A stretch of 43,695 nt of DNA from an uncultured Candidatus Poseidoniales archaeon. Lineage in GTDB: Archaea; Thermoplasmatota; Poseidoniia; Poseidoniales; Thalassarchaeaceae. The stretch's first letter is position 1. The number at the start of each line of letters is the position of its first letter. Location: positions 1-43,695 of the forward strand of contig CACGHY010000008.1 of NCBI GenBank assembly GCA_902573085.1. The letters run 5' to 3'. The position numbers and the translations under genes are program-made. This document shows, in pieces, positions 30,449 to 39,137 of this stretch. A model generated the notes under the pieces. That model searched no databases. It was not told the DNA's origin and was given only the letters and a program-made list of their open reading frames with translations.

Positions 30449-32575
30449 ATGGAACTCTCAGGAGTTATGTGGCTAGTACTGATTCTGTCATTGATCGTTT
30501 GTGCCTATATGGCTTGGAACATAGGGGCAAACGACGTTGCGAACGCTATGGGGACCTCGGTTGGCTCGAAGGCCCTAACACTGAAGCAAGCGGTGATTAT
30601 TGCCGCCGTCTTCGAGTTCTGCGGGGCCTTCTTCGCAGGGGATGCGGTGACTGACACCGTACGGAAGGGAATACTGGTTGTCGACTTCGAAACCGTGACA
30701 AACGATTTCGCCAACGACCTGATGTACGGGTTCATCGCAGCCATGATGGCGGCTGCGATATGGCTGACGACGGCCACCAGGCTGGGGCTGCCAGTCTCCA
30801 CCACTCACAGTATAATCGGGGGGATCATCGGAGTCGGACTGGTTCTAGAGGTCCAGCACGACACTGAGCTGATCAACTGGGAGAAGACCCAGGAGGTAGT
30901 CATGTCATGGGTCGCCAGCCCGCTGATGGGGGGGCTGCTGGCATTCGGAACGTTCTGGATAGTCCGCGAGACCATCCTCGAATCGAACAACCCCGAAGAG
31001 AGGTCGAGGTGGCTCGCCCCGATCATGGCGATCCCCACTTTCTTCGTCCTTGGCATAGCGCTCCAGTTCAAGGCCCTCAAGGGATTCTTCTCAAGAGCGG
31101 AGTCCAATGGCTGGATAGACGACAAGTACGACTGGCTCCCAGTCAAAGAGAACGGCTCTTGGGACCCCTTTGTCGACAACGCCTGGTTCCCGATAAACAG
31201 CATAATCCTCGCATTCGTCATCGCGGTAATAGCAGCAAGCGTTCTTGCTTACGTACTGAGGAACTACGAGTTCAAGGGCGAGGAGGACGGCTTCCACGGC
31301 GTCGAGCGGATATTCGTTTGGCTACAGGTCATCACTGCGGCATACGTCGCATTCGCGCACGGTGCCAACGACCGGTCGAATGCCATAGGGCCGATGGCTG
31401 CGGTCTACCAGGTCATATCCAGCGACGGGGTGCTGGCTGCCAAAGCAGACGTCCCGGTTTGGTTGGTCCTACTAGGCAGCGCGGGAATAGCGATCGGCGT
31501 TATGACCTGGGGCTGGAGAGTCATGGACACCATAGGGCACAAGATCACCGACATCACGCCAACTAGGGGTTTTGCCGCAGAGTTCGGCGCTGCGACCACC
31601 ATCCTGATTTTCTCCATGCCATTCCTGGCCGTTCCCGTTTCGACCACCCACACCCTAGTGGGAGCAGTGGTGGGAGTCGGCCTCGCTGGAGGGGCCAAGG
31701 CCGTTGACTTCAGGGTGTTCGGCAAGATCGTTTCCTCATGGGTTGCAAGTCTACCTGCAGCTGGTTTCGGATCGATAGCGATCTACGTTGCCTCCGGTTC
31801 CGACCCGATCAAGCTCCTGGTCATCATACCGATAGCCTTCGCGATCGTCGCGTACGTGATCTGGGCCACCTGGGACGAGGAAATCCACGTCGAGGACGCC
31901 CTGTCCGATGCCGGTAGCGCGGACAACAAGGGAGCACCGACTCACTTCGAGCTCTTCCACGCACACGCAGTTGCCGTGGAGGAGACGGTCGGACACATGC
32001 TCAGCGCGGTAAATGCCGCTGCGGATGGAGACGACCCGGAGGACCACATCACATCGACTGTCGAAGCAGAGCTCAGGGCAGACGAAGTGAAGAACGACAT
32101 CAGGAAGAGGCTCGGGTCTGGCCAGATATCCGTCCTACAGGGCAAGGACGAGTTGTTCAGAATGGTTTCCAGGCAGGACAGGATTGCGGACTATGCACAG
32201 AACGTCGCCGAGCAACTATCCTTCAGGGAGCTGTTCGTCGACAAGGAGGCACGGGGTATGCTCAAGGAGATGGCAGAGGCCGTTGCTAAGACCACTTCCC
32301 TCTACGAGGACGCTGTCTCCCAGCTCAAGGACGTGGCCCTTTCGGGTTACACCAAGGCGGGGAGGGACAGGCTCGGGGAGTTGATCGACGAGGTCAACCT
32401 GGCAGAGCACGAGGCGGACCTGGTTGAGAGCAAGGCCGCTGCCTACGTATTCAGCCACGGCGAGGATGCGCCGCTGGCTGCTGTGCACATGTACAGGGTC
32501 CTGCAGAGGATGGATGACGTGGCGAACGCATGCGAGAAGGCCGCCAACGGTCTGCTGTCCATCGTCTACAACTAG
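30449..32575 (+). CDS. pit: Inorganic phosphate transporter Pit fused to a PhoU-like (DUF47) domain
   Basis: A 708-residue protein. Residues 1 to about 475 are Pit: the two family repeats GANDVANAMGTS (26-37) and GANDRSNAIGP (305-315), and the two STTH motifs LPVSTTHSIIGG (115-125) and VPVSTTHTLVGA (396-406). Residues about 499-708 are soluble and helical with HAHAVAVEETVGHMLSAV, LRADEVKNDIRKRL and RVLQRMDDVANACEKAANGLL, the pattern of the DUF47/PhoU-like Pit accessory protein, normally a separate gene upstream of pit. The transporter moves metal phosphate with a cation gradient and has lower affinity than Pst. The fused domain is probably cytoplasmic and regulatory. Start ATG 30449. Its stop shares CTAG with the stop of the convergent PAP2 gene. 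Confidence 0.94.
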   Translation: MELSGVMWLVLILSLIVCAYMAWNIGANDVANAMGTSVGSKALTLKQAVIIAAVFEFCGAFFAGDAVTDTVRKGILVVDFETVTNDFANDLMYGFIAAMMAAAIWLTTATRLGLPVSTTHSIIGGIIGVGLVLEVQHDTELINWEKTQEVVMSWVASPLMGGLLAFGTFWIVRETILESNNPEERSRWLAPIMAIPTFFVLGIALQFKALKGFFSRAESNGWIDDKYDWLPVKENGSWDPFVDNAWFPINSIILAFVIAVIAASVLAYVLRNYEFKGEEDGFHGVERIFVWLQVITAAYVAFAHGANDRSNAIGPMAAVYQVISSDGVLAAKADVPVWLVLLGSAGIAIGVMTWGWRVMDTIGHKITDITPTRGFAAEFGAATTILIFSMPFLAVPVSTTHTLVGAVVGVGLAGGAKAVDFRVFGKIVSSWVASLPAAGFGSIAIYVASGSDPIKLLVIIPIAFAIVAYVIWATWDEEIHVEDALSDAGSADNKGAPTHFELFHAHAVAVEETVGHMLSAVNAAADGDDPEDHITSTVEAELRADEVKNDIRKRLGSGQISVLQGKDELFRMVSRQDRIADYAQNVAEQLSFRELFVDKEARGMLKEMAEAVAKTTSLYEDAVSQLKDVALSGYTKAGRDRLGELIDEVNLAEHEADLVESKAAAYVFSHGEDAPLAAVHMYRVLQRMDDVANACEKAANGLLSIVYN

Positions 32576-33336
32576 TCGGTCCACCCGTACTTCTCGGCGA
32601 AGGCCGAGGGGCCCATCTCCCCGATCTCGTCGAGGGTGGGCTTAGTTGCCATCCAGGCAAGCTGTGCGACTGCTATCCCCGTCACCAGGTCGAACAGGTA
32701 GTGCTGCTTTGTGGTCAGGATGCTGATGCAGAGCAGGGCCCACTCTACCCAGAGCACGACCAGGAAGAGGTTCCAGGCGCTCGACTCCGCGGCCCTCCTC
32801 GATGCCCATGCCGTCATCAGGCGTGCGAGCAGGTAGGAGTGGACTATGTGCAGGCTCGGCCATGCGTTCCAGGGGTTGTCGGAGAAGTGGATGAACTCGA
32901 AGAGGGCGTGCTCCCACCCGTTGAGGGAGTCCCAGTCGATCTGGTCCCTCATGTCTATCTCGGCAGGGAGCAGGAGGAAGATGGCGCAGCAGAACGCGGT
33001 GACCATGATCAGGGCCTGCATGCCGACCGCGAGCTCCGCGTTGCCCCTCTCATCCCGGGGGCATAGTATCAGAGTGGCGGGGTAGAAAAGGTACAGCAGG
33101 GTGTAGGGGAGGATCATCCAGTTGACGACCGGGAGCTCGCGGTCCAGGGAGATCTCCGGGTCCCAGACCGTGTCCAGGTACATGCTGGCGATGTTGTTGG
33201 TGGAGAAGTAGGGGACCGCCACCAGCAGGATCCCTAGGACGAACACCTCGAGGGGGAGCCAAGCCCCCCCGGCCCTGTCCCTGCGTGACCATGGGCCTGC
33301 CCAGAACCTCCTCCAGGGCCTGAGCGCTGCGAGCAT
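32572..33336 (-). CDS. PAP2-superfamily membrane phosphatase
   Basis: A 254-residue membrane protein of about six helices. NAWPSLHIVHSYLL (157-170) contains the PAP2 Pro-Ser-x-His motif with His163, and SILTTKQHYLFDLVTG (205-220) the second motif with His212 and Asp216, the catalytic His and its Asp. The family dephosphorylates lipids or soluble phosphate esters at the outer membrane face, or acts as an inositol-phosphate transferase. It begins only four bases after the stop of the thiamine-type symporter (in its corrected frame), so it is likely in the same TPP-regulated transcript; it might dephosphorylate thiamine phosphates before uptake, which is inference. Its 3' end meets pit. Confidence 0.82.
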   Translation of the reverse strand: MLAALRPWRRFWAGPWSRRDRAGGAWLPLEVFVLGILLVAVPYFSTNNIASMYLDTVWDPEISLDRELPVVNWMILPYTLLYLFYPATLILCPRDERGNAELAVGMQALIMVTAFCCAIFLLLPAEIDMRDQIDWDSLNGWEHALFEFIHFSDNPWNAWPSLHIVHSYLLARLMTAWASRRAAESSAWNLFLVVLWVEWALLCISILTTKQHYLFDLVTGIAVAQLAWMATKPTLDEIGEMGPSAFAEKYGWTD

Positions 33337-33340
33337 GACC

Positions 33341-34802
33341 CTACTCGTCGGGCAGTGCGTATGAACCTACTACCGTCGCCGCGGTTGACCCGATGATGGC
33401 CGAGAGGAACGCATAGAGGTTGGTGAGTCCGCCCTCGCTCGCTGGCACCGCCCCCCCCTGTTGGGTGCACGATGTACATGTAGAACGCGGCATCCGCAGG
33501 GGGCTCGTACAGCCCGTACATCGCCACCGAGGCGAAGCCAGCCACGCAGCCGATGAGGGCTCCGCGGGACGACACTCCCCCCCACAGGGTCATCAGGACG
33601 GGGGAGACGGTGGCTGCCGCCAGCATGTCGGCGAACAGGAATATCCCGAACACGCTCCACGCGTTGAACTCGAAGCCTAGGATCGTGGGGCCCGATGCCA
33701 GATATATCGCGATTGGGATCATCGCTATGGTGGCGATCCTGGATAATTGGAGGTCCATCCTGCTGTCATAGATGTCCCTGGATATCGAGGCGACGATCGC
33801 GTTCTGCAGCGTATCGGCGCTGGAGCAGACGAGGGAAATCACCAGCACTATGAGGACCGATGCCACGATCAGGCTGGACTCGTCTATCAGGTAGAAGAAG
33901 GCGATGGAGGGGTCTGCGATCCCCCCTTGCCCAGCCGCCACGGTACCGAGGAAGCCCATGGCGAACACGAGTGGGAAGACCATGGCGGCGGCCAGGAGGG
34001 CACCCTTCCTGAGGGACTCGTCGTTGTCCGAGGCGTACACCCTCTGCCAGTTGCCCTGGGAGAACATCTCCGCGGCTGTCACTGCGACTATTAGCGCCAG
34101 TCCTGATTCCCACGAGCCCATGTAGCTCATGCTGCCTAGTAGCGACCAATCGTCATCCGTGTTGTACGCCCTGGCGTCATCGATCATCTGGCCCAGGTCC
34201 CCCCCTACGAGGACAACTAGGATTATCGTGACGAGGACGGCGATGACCCATGCCTGGGTCCTGTCAGTGGCCAATGAAGCAGGAAGGCCCCCATACGCCG
34301 TGTAGGCGGCTGTTACGATCCCCACCATTATCATCGGGTGAAGGGGGTCCATCCCCGAGAGGTGCTCCATCACCTTGCCTATCGCAGTGAACTCCGCGAA
34401 TAGGAAGGTGAACATGTAGAGGATGGAGATGATCCCCACGTAGAACTGCATGGGCCTGCCCAGCCTTTGCCTGACGTAGTCGGCCAGGGTGACCCCCAGG
34501 GGGATGCGGTCGCGGATCATCGGACCGACGTAGGCCAGTAGCAGGAAGGGGGTCATCGATGAGGCTGCGTATCCGAGCACGTCCCAGAAACCTCCGTAGT
34601 AGGCGACCTCGGAGGGTCCCAGCAGGACCCAGACGCCCATTCCCGAGGCGAACAGGCTCAGGCCTATCCCGAGCCATCCCTGGGTCCCTCTGGATGAGAG
34701 GTAGTCATCGTCTTCGATGTCCTTCGTGGCGGATTGGTATCCGATGTACCCGAAGGCGGCCAGTACGCTTGCAGTCAGTATGTATGCGGTGTTCGTTTCC
34801 AT
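33341..34802 (-). CDS. thiV: Sodium:solute symporter (SSS family), ThiV-like thiamine or HMP transporter; reading frame broken by one base
   Basis: A 12-13 helix SSS-family transporter (METNTAYILTASVLAAFGY, DDYLSSRGTQGWLGIGLSLFASGMGVWVL, FSQGNWQRVYASDNDESLRKGA, LVISLVCSSADTLQNAIVA). A TPP riboswitch directly upstream identifies the substrate class: thiamine or its pyrimidine precursor HMP, as proposed for SAR11 ThiV. The frame is shifted in a run of eight C (33451-33458): as read, the last about 70 residues become a basic non-membrane tail to 33234. Removing one base gives exactly 487 codons (486 residues) ending at 33341, with a final membrane helix (LYAFLSAIIGSTAATVVGSYALPDE) and a stop four bases before the PAP2 start. 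So this is an indel, a slippage site or a sequencing error. Confidence 0.85.
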
Positions 34803-34803
34803 T

Positions 34804-34886
34804 TCTCTTCCTCCGCTGGAATTACCCAGATCAGGTTCTCGGGTCGTCGCCAAGGCGACCTCTCAGCAAGTTGCTCCCCGTGAGGG
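34804..34886 (-). promoter_or_regulatory. TPP (thiamine pyrophosphate) riboswitch
   Basis: Reading the minus strand, all conserved thi-box elements occur in order: CGGGGAGC (about 34880-34873), CTGAGA (34866-34861), a GTCGCC-TTG-GCGAC hairpin (P3a), ACCCG, GAACCTGATCTGGGTAATTC and CAGCGGAGGAAGAG. The 3' end with GGAGG lies about 9 bases before the ATG at 34802 and can serve as ribosome binding site, so TPP binding probably hides it and stops translation. The gene it controls is the SSS symporter, with the PAP2 gene downstream. The motif is the one-ligand, single-domain form. Confidence 0.95.
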
Positions 34887-34920
34887 CGTGAGGATTGGGG
34901 CAGTTGAACCTTGTCGATTA

Positions 34921-36537
34921 TCACTCTGGCTGCATGAAAGGGTATCCCCAGTCCTGTGGGATGTCCAGTGTGCGCTTCACGGAGCGTGGGCTGATCCACC
35001 GGAGCAGGTTGAGCGGTCCTCCGGCCTTGTCGTTGGTCCCGCTCGCCCTGGCTCCACCGAACGGCTGCTGGGCCACCACTGCACCGGTTGGCTTGTCGTT
35101 GATGTAGAAGTTCCCGGCTGCGAAGCGTAGAGCCTCGAACGCCCTCTGGACGTCCTCCTCGTTGTTGGCGAAGATGGATCCGGTGAGGGCGTACGGTGAT
35201 CCCTTGTCGCACGTCTCTAGGGCCCCTTCGAAGTCGTCGTCCTCGTAGACGTAGACGGTCAGGACCGGCCCGAAGATCTCCTCGCACATGGTCTCGGAGG
35301 CCGGGTTGGTCGTGACTATTATCGTCGGCTCGATAAACCAGCCGGTGGAGTCGTCGTGACCCCCTCCGACGACCACCTCGCAGGAATCGTCTTCCTTGGC
35401 CCTCTCGATGTAGCCGGAGATCTTGTCGAAGGCCCTTTGGTCGATGACGGCGGTCATGAAGTTGGTGAAGTCCCGGGCATCGCCCATCTTGATCTTGGAG
35501 ACCTCGGAGCACAGGTCGTCCCCTATCGCATCCCACACCGATGACGGGATGTACGCCCTGCTGGCTGCGCTGCACTTCTGCCCCTGGTACTCGAACGATC
35601 CTCTCAGGAGGGCCACCAACAGGCCCCGGTGGTCGCAGTCAGGATGGGCTACTACGAAGTCCTTGCCTCCCGTCTCACCCACTATCCTAGGGTAGGACCT
35701 CAGGTCGGGCAGTGCCTTGGCGATCTCCTGCCAGAGCCCCTGGAAGGTCGATGTCGAGCCGGTGAAGTGCAATCCAGCGAAGTCCGGATTGGACAGGGCC
35801 GTCCCTGTGATCTCCGCTCCCGAGCCTGGGAGGAAGTTGATCACCCCCGGAGGCAGTCCCGCGTCCATCATCAGCTGCATCAGGACGTAGTTGGAGTGGT
35901 ACGAGTTCCTGCTCGGCTTCCAGACGGAGGTGCAACCCACGATTGCGGGTGCGCTCGGTAGGTTGGCGGCTATGCTGGTGAAGTTGAACGGTGTGATTGA
36001 GAGTACGAACCCTTCCAGGGGTCGGATCTCGGTGGAGTTCTCGACGCCTTCTGGAGAGACCAGGGGTTGCAAGTCGTCATGGAAACCCCTGGCATAGTGG
36101 CAGTTGAACCTCCAGAAGTCGATCAGCTCGCAGGCAGAGTCTATCTCGGCCTGGAAGGCTGTCTTCGACTGGTTCAGCATGGTAGAGGCGTTGACGCGCA
36201 TCCTCCAGTCTCCGGCCAGCAGGTCAGCGCATCTCTCGAAGATGGCGCACCTGCCCTCCAGGCCGAGGTCTATCCAGGACTCCTGGGTATCGACAGCGGC
36301 TCTACACGCTGCCTCAATCTCCCCCCTCCCAGCCAGGTGGACGTTCGCCAGAATGTGACCATGGTCGTGAGGGACCACCTGGGTTACGGTTTTTCCCGTG
36401 AAGATCAGTTCACCGTTGACCACGCACGGTATCTCGATTACTTCTCCAAGCTGCCTATCTATCTCGTTCTGCAGCGCCGCCCTCTCCGGGCTTCCTGGCG
36501 CGTATCCCATTATCGGCTCATTTACTGGCTGGCCCAT
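34921..36537 (-). CDS. pruA: 1-pyrroline-5-carboxylate (glutamate semialdehyde) dehydrogenase
   Basis: An aldehyde dehydrogenase of 538 residues of the P5CDH type (ALDH4A1-like): SITPFNFTSIAANLPSAPA (180-198), the catalytic Glu288 in VGETGGKDF, nucleophile Cys322 in YQGQKCSAASR, and the family's SEVSKIKMGDARDFTNFMTAVIDQ and EEIFGPVLTVYVY. It oxidises glutamate semialdehyde to glutamate with NAD, the last step of proline degradation. No proline dehydrogenase is in the window. The ATG at 36537 has an AT-rich element about 29 bases upstream (ACTATGTTAG). The TPP riboswitch follows 34 bases downstream of its stop on the same strand, so the two are separate units. Confidence 0.93.
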   Translation of the reverse strand: MGQPVNEPIMGYAPGSPERAALQNEIDRQLGEVIEIPCVVNGELIFTGKTVTQVVPHDHGHILANVHLAGRGEIEAACRAAVDTQESWIDLGLEGRCAIFERCADLLAGDWRMRVNASTMLNQSKTAFQAEIDSACELIDFWRFNCHYARGFHDDLQPLVSPEGVENSTEIRPLEGFVLSITPFNFTSIAANLPSAPAIVGCTSVWKPSRNSYHSNYVLMQLMMDAGLPPGVINFLPGSGAEITGTALSNPDFAGLHFTGSTSTFQGLWQEIAKALPDLRSYPRIVGETGGKDFVVAHPDCDHRGLLVALLRGSFEYQGQKCSAASRAYIPSSVWDAIGDDLCSEVSKIKMGDARDFTNFMTAVIDQRAFDKISGYIERAKEDDSCEVVVGGGHDDSTGWFIEPTIIVTTNPASETMCEEIFGPVLTVYVYEDDDFEGALETCDKGSPYALTGSIFANNEEDVQRAFEALRFAAGNFYINDKPTGAVVAQQPFGGARASGTNDKAGGPLNLLRWISPRSVKRTLDIPQDWGYPFMQPE

Positions 36538-36590
36538 AGGGACCCTTGGGGGACGAATCGTCTAACATAGTTTCGCAGGTTGATTCTGGG

Positions 36591-36881
36591 CTACTCCCAC
36601 TCCTTGGGCTCGCCCTTCTTCTCCTTCTTCCAGGTCCTGTAGCAGGGCTTGCAGAGAGAGATCTTCCTGACCTTCTTGGATATTCCCGAGGTCCCCCAAA
36701 CGTCCACTGCTCTGTCGTAGGCCATCTTCCTGCCACCGGCCTTCTTGTCGGCCCACCTCTCGCATCCTTTGATGTCGCAGGGCACATCCCCCACAAATTC
36801 GGGCTTGTCCTCGTTGGACGGGACTCCGTCTCCGCCTTGAGAAGACGCCCTCCTCTTGCGGGCCCTCGACTTGAATCCCAT
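36591..36881 (-). CDS. 96-residue basic protein with two cysteine pairs (zinc-ribbon-like)
   Basis: The protein starts MGFKSRARKRRASS and carries VPCDIKGC (Cys35, Cys40) and LCKPC (Cys77, Cys80), which could form one zinc site, followed by a strongly charged end (TWKKEKKGEPKEWE). The basic N-terminus suggests nucleic acid binding. I do not recognise the family. The start ATG 36881 is chosen because the longer open frame (to 37331) overlaps purA in antisense-like fashion on the same strand and has no family character. It lies 24 bases after the end of purA on the same strand, so it is probably in the purA transcript. Confidence 0.65.
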   Translation of the reverse strand: MGFKSRARKRRASSQGGDGVPSNEDKPEFVGDVPCDIKGCERWADKKAGGRKMAYDRAVDVWGTSGISKKVRKISLCKPCYRTWKKEKKGEPKEWE

Positions 36882-36904
36882 GCCATCCCGGCGATGGGGG
36901 TCGA

Positions 36905-38254
36905 TTAGAAGGTTGCTTCGGACATTTCCACGTCGAATGGCCCACCCGCGCTGGCTACCGAAGCGAGGCGGTCCGGGCCGACTCCCACGCTGACTACTGG
37001 CACGCCTGTGATCTCCTCGATTCTGGATAGGTAGGACCGGATGGGGCTGGGAAGTGAGCCTATCCCCCCTCCCTTCCTGGACTTCTCGGCCATCTCGATC
37101 CACTCGCCCTCGTCGAGCGCTGGGAATCCCGGGTGGCTCTCGTAGACGGGCGTGCATCTTGCTAGTTCCTCGGATGAGCAGGGGACGTGGTCGATCTCCT
37201 CCCCATCCAGATTGTACGATGTGCATATCCTCAGTTCGTCTAATCCCCCGAGCACGTCCAGCTTGGTGACGACGAGTCCCGTGTATCCGTTGAGCCGCTG
37301 GCTCTCGTTGAGGGCAACCGCATCTAGCCATCCGGTCCTTCTGGGACGCCCCGTGGTAGTTCCGAATTCGTGGCCGACCACTGACATCTGCTTACCGGGA
37401 CCATCCTCGAGGGATAGCTCGGTGGGGAAGGGGCCGTTTCCGACTCTTGTGGTGTACGCCTTGGTTATCCCATAGCACTGGTCTATGTGTCCTGGATGGA
37501 TGCCGGCACCGTGTGTGGCATTCGCCCTGCAGGTGATGGATGAGGTCACGAAAGGATAGGTTCCCTGATCGATGTCAAGCATAGCCCCCTGCGCTCCCTC
37601 GAGGAGGACCTGCTCACCACGGGCGAGGGCCTTGTCCAGCATCGGTCCGGTTGCACAAATTGCATCGGAGAATCTCTCGTGAACCCAAGACAGCTCGGAC
37701 TTGAGTTGATCTGGGTCGATCCTTTCTCCGACCCCTACTGTGGATAGTTGCGCGTTCATCCTCTCTGATATCTCGGCAATCTCGGAGTCCCTTCCCAAGA
37801 TTAGCCCGATGTCCACGAATCGCAGACCGACCCGTTCGGTCCTGTCGCGGTACGCTGGGCCTATACCTCTGCCTGTAGTCCCGACAAGCTCGTCGGCCGA
37901 GTCGTATAGCCTGTGGAAAGGAAGGATCACGGCAGCTCTCTCGCTGATGAACAGGCGTTCGCCCTCTGGGCTCTCTCCGGTCAGTTCTGCCCACTCGGAT
38001 AGCTCCCTATCTAGGACCCATGGGTCTACCACCATGCCGCATCCGAGTACCAGATTGCAATCCCTGGCTGTGATTCCGGATGGTAGCAGGTGCATCTTGA
38101 GAGTGGTCCCCCCGGCCACTATTGTGTGACCGGCGTTATTGCCCCCCTGGAAGCGTACTGCCCATTGGGAGTTTGGGGCCAGTTGGTCTATGGCCTTGCC
38201 CTTTCCTTCATCCCCCCATTGGGCCCCGAGCACTACGCTGGCAGGCACGCTCAC
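36905..38254 (-). CDS. purA: Adenylosuccinate synthetase PurA
   Basis: PurA joins IMP and aspartate with GTP to form adenylosuccinate, the first step to AMP. The protein begins MSVPASVVLGAQWGDEGKGKAID, with the glycine-rich GTP loop at 14-20, then RFQGGNNAGHTIV, GTTGRGIGPAY, LLEGAQGAMLDIDQGTYPFVTSSIT and NGYTGLVVTKLDVL, all canonical. 449 residues is near the usual 430. The start is a GTG at 38254. The zinc-ribbon-like gene is downstream. It is divergent from rpl40e. Confidence 0.96.
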   Translation of the reverse strand: MSVPASVVLGAQWGDEGKGKAIDQLAPNSQWAVRFQGGNNAGHTIVAGGTTLKMHLLPSGITARDCNLVLGCGMVVDPWVLDRELSEWAELTGESPEGERLFISERAAVILPFHRLYDSADELVGTTGRGIGPAYRDRTERVGLRFVDIGLILGRDSEIAEISERMNAQLSTVGVGERIDPDQLKSELSWVHERFSDAICATGPMLDKALARGEQVLLEGAQGAMLDIDQGTYPFVTSSITCRANATHGAGIHPGHIDQCYGITKAYTTRVGNGPFPTELSLEDGPGKQMSVVGHEFGTTTGRPRRTGWLDAVALNESQRLNGYTGLVVTKLDVLGGLDELRICTSYNLDGEEIDHVPCSSEELARCTPVYESHPGFPALDEGEWIEMAEKSRKGGGIGSLPSPIRSYLSRIEEITGVPVVSVGVGPDRLASVASAGGPFDVEMSEATF

Positions 38255-38352
38255 GGAACATGGCGATAGGTGTTTGAATGCTTTGGATGCGTTGATTATC
38301 TGTTCGTTGCGTTGGGAAGCGGTTATGAAGGTCAGGAAGGTCGCGCGACATC

Positions 38353-38520
38353 ATGGCACAGAGGCACCCTGAGGCAGAAGCAAGGCTTCTGGTCAAGTGG
38401 GTATGCATGAAATGCTCAGCTACCGCCCGGGCTCATCGAGGAGTCAAGCCACCGAAATCATGCAGGAAGTGTGGTTACACGGGCTTTAGGAAGAAGGCAG
38501 CAGAGCGCAGGTCGTCATGA
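38353..38520 (+). CDS. rpl40e: Large-subunit ribosomal protein L40e
   Basis: A 55-residue basic protein starting [20 protein letters not shown] and containing two CxxC pairs, CMKC (19-22) and CRKC about 20 residues on, followed by [15 protein letters not shown]. This is the archaeal and eukaryal zinc-binding L40e, a universal marker of the archaeal ribosome. It is too short for a length-filtered ORF list. Its stop overlaps the ATG of argO (ATGA), which shows an operon. Confidence 0.95.
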   Translation: MAQRHPEAEARLLVKWVCMKCSATARAHRGVKPPKSCRKCGYTGFRKKAAERRSS

Positions 38521-39137
38521 GTATGGGTGTCGGGTCTGCAGGACTCGAGGGACTCGCTCTTAGTTTGGGACTCATTCTTGCAATTGGCCCACAGAATATC
38601 TTTGTTATGCGGCAGGGTTTGAAGCGCTCACATGTTTTTGCTACGTGCCTGGCATGCTCTCTTGCTGATGCAATCCTGATAGCTGCTGGAATCATGGGTG
38701 TCGGAGCCATAGTGGCGAGCATCGAAGGGTCACAGTCACTCATCGCTTACGGTGCAGGTGCTTTCCTGTTCGGATACGGGGTACTCAGGATCAGATCTTC
38801 GATGGATCCGGAAGGTTTCGTCGTGGAGGGCGAGGCGTCGGAAAGCCTGTCGAAGACCATGGGGGCCGTTCTCGCGTTCACCTTCCTCAATCCGCATGTC
38901 TACTTCGATACACTGTTCCTGATAGGGGGCGCTTCGACTGGTTTCTCAGGGGATGAGAGGATTGCTTTCGGGATCGGGGCTTCTGCGGCTTCGTTCCTGT
39001 TCTTCTTCTCCATCGGGTACGGTGCTAGGAGGCTGTCCAGGGTACTCGATAGCCCCGATGCTTGGAGGATCATCGATAGGGGGATTGCTGCCGTGATGTT
39101 CGTAATTGCTGGGGCGATCGTCCTACCCTACCTTTGA
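38517..39137 (+). CDS. argO: LysE/ArgO-family amino-acid exporter
   Basis: A 206-residue membrane protein of about six helices. The N-terminal [29 protein letters not shown] and [19 protein letters not shown], and [17 protein letters not shown] later, are the LysE/ArgO (YggA) hallmarks. These exporters release basic amino acids (Arg, Lys). The ATG overlaps the L40e stop. The last 15 bases overlap the end of the convergent aminotransferase gene. The exact substrate cannot be fixed. Confidence 0.9.
   Translation: MSMGVGSAGLEGLALSLGLILAIGPQNIFVMRQGLKRSHVFATCLACSLADAILIAAGIMGVGAIVASIEGSQSLIAYGAGAFLFGYGVLRIRSSMDPEGFVVEGEASESLSKTMGAVLAFTFLNPHVYFDTLFLIGGASTGFSGDERIAFGIGASAASFLFFFSIGYGARRLSRVLDSPDAWRIIDRGIAAVMFVIAGAIVLPYL

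Noticed and set aside
34775-35575. 266-codon minus-strand frame overlapping P5C dehydrogenase and the riboswitch
   Set aside because: Arg/Gly-rich alternate frame of a canonical aldehyde dehydrogenase and covers the TPP riboswitch.
36882-37331. Long N-terminal extension of the zinc-ribbon-like protein
   Set aside because: Lies wholly over the purA coding region on the same strand in another frame.
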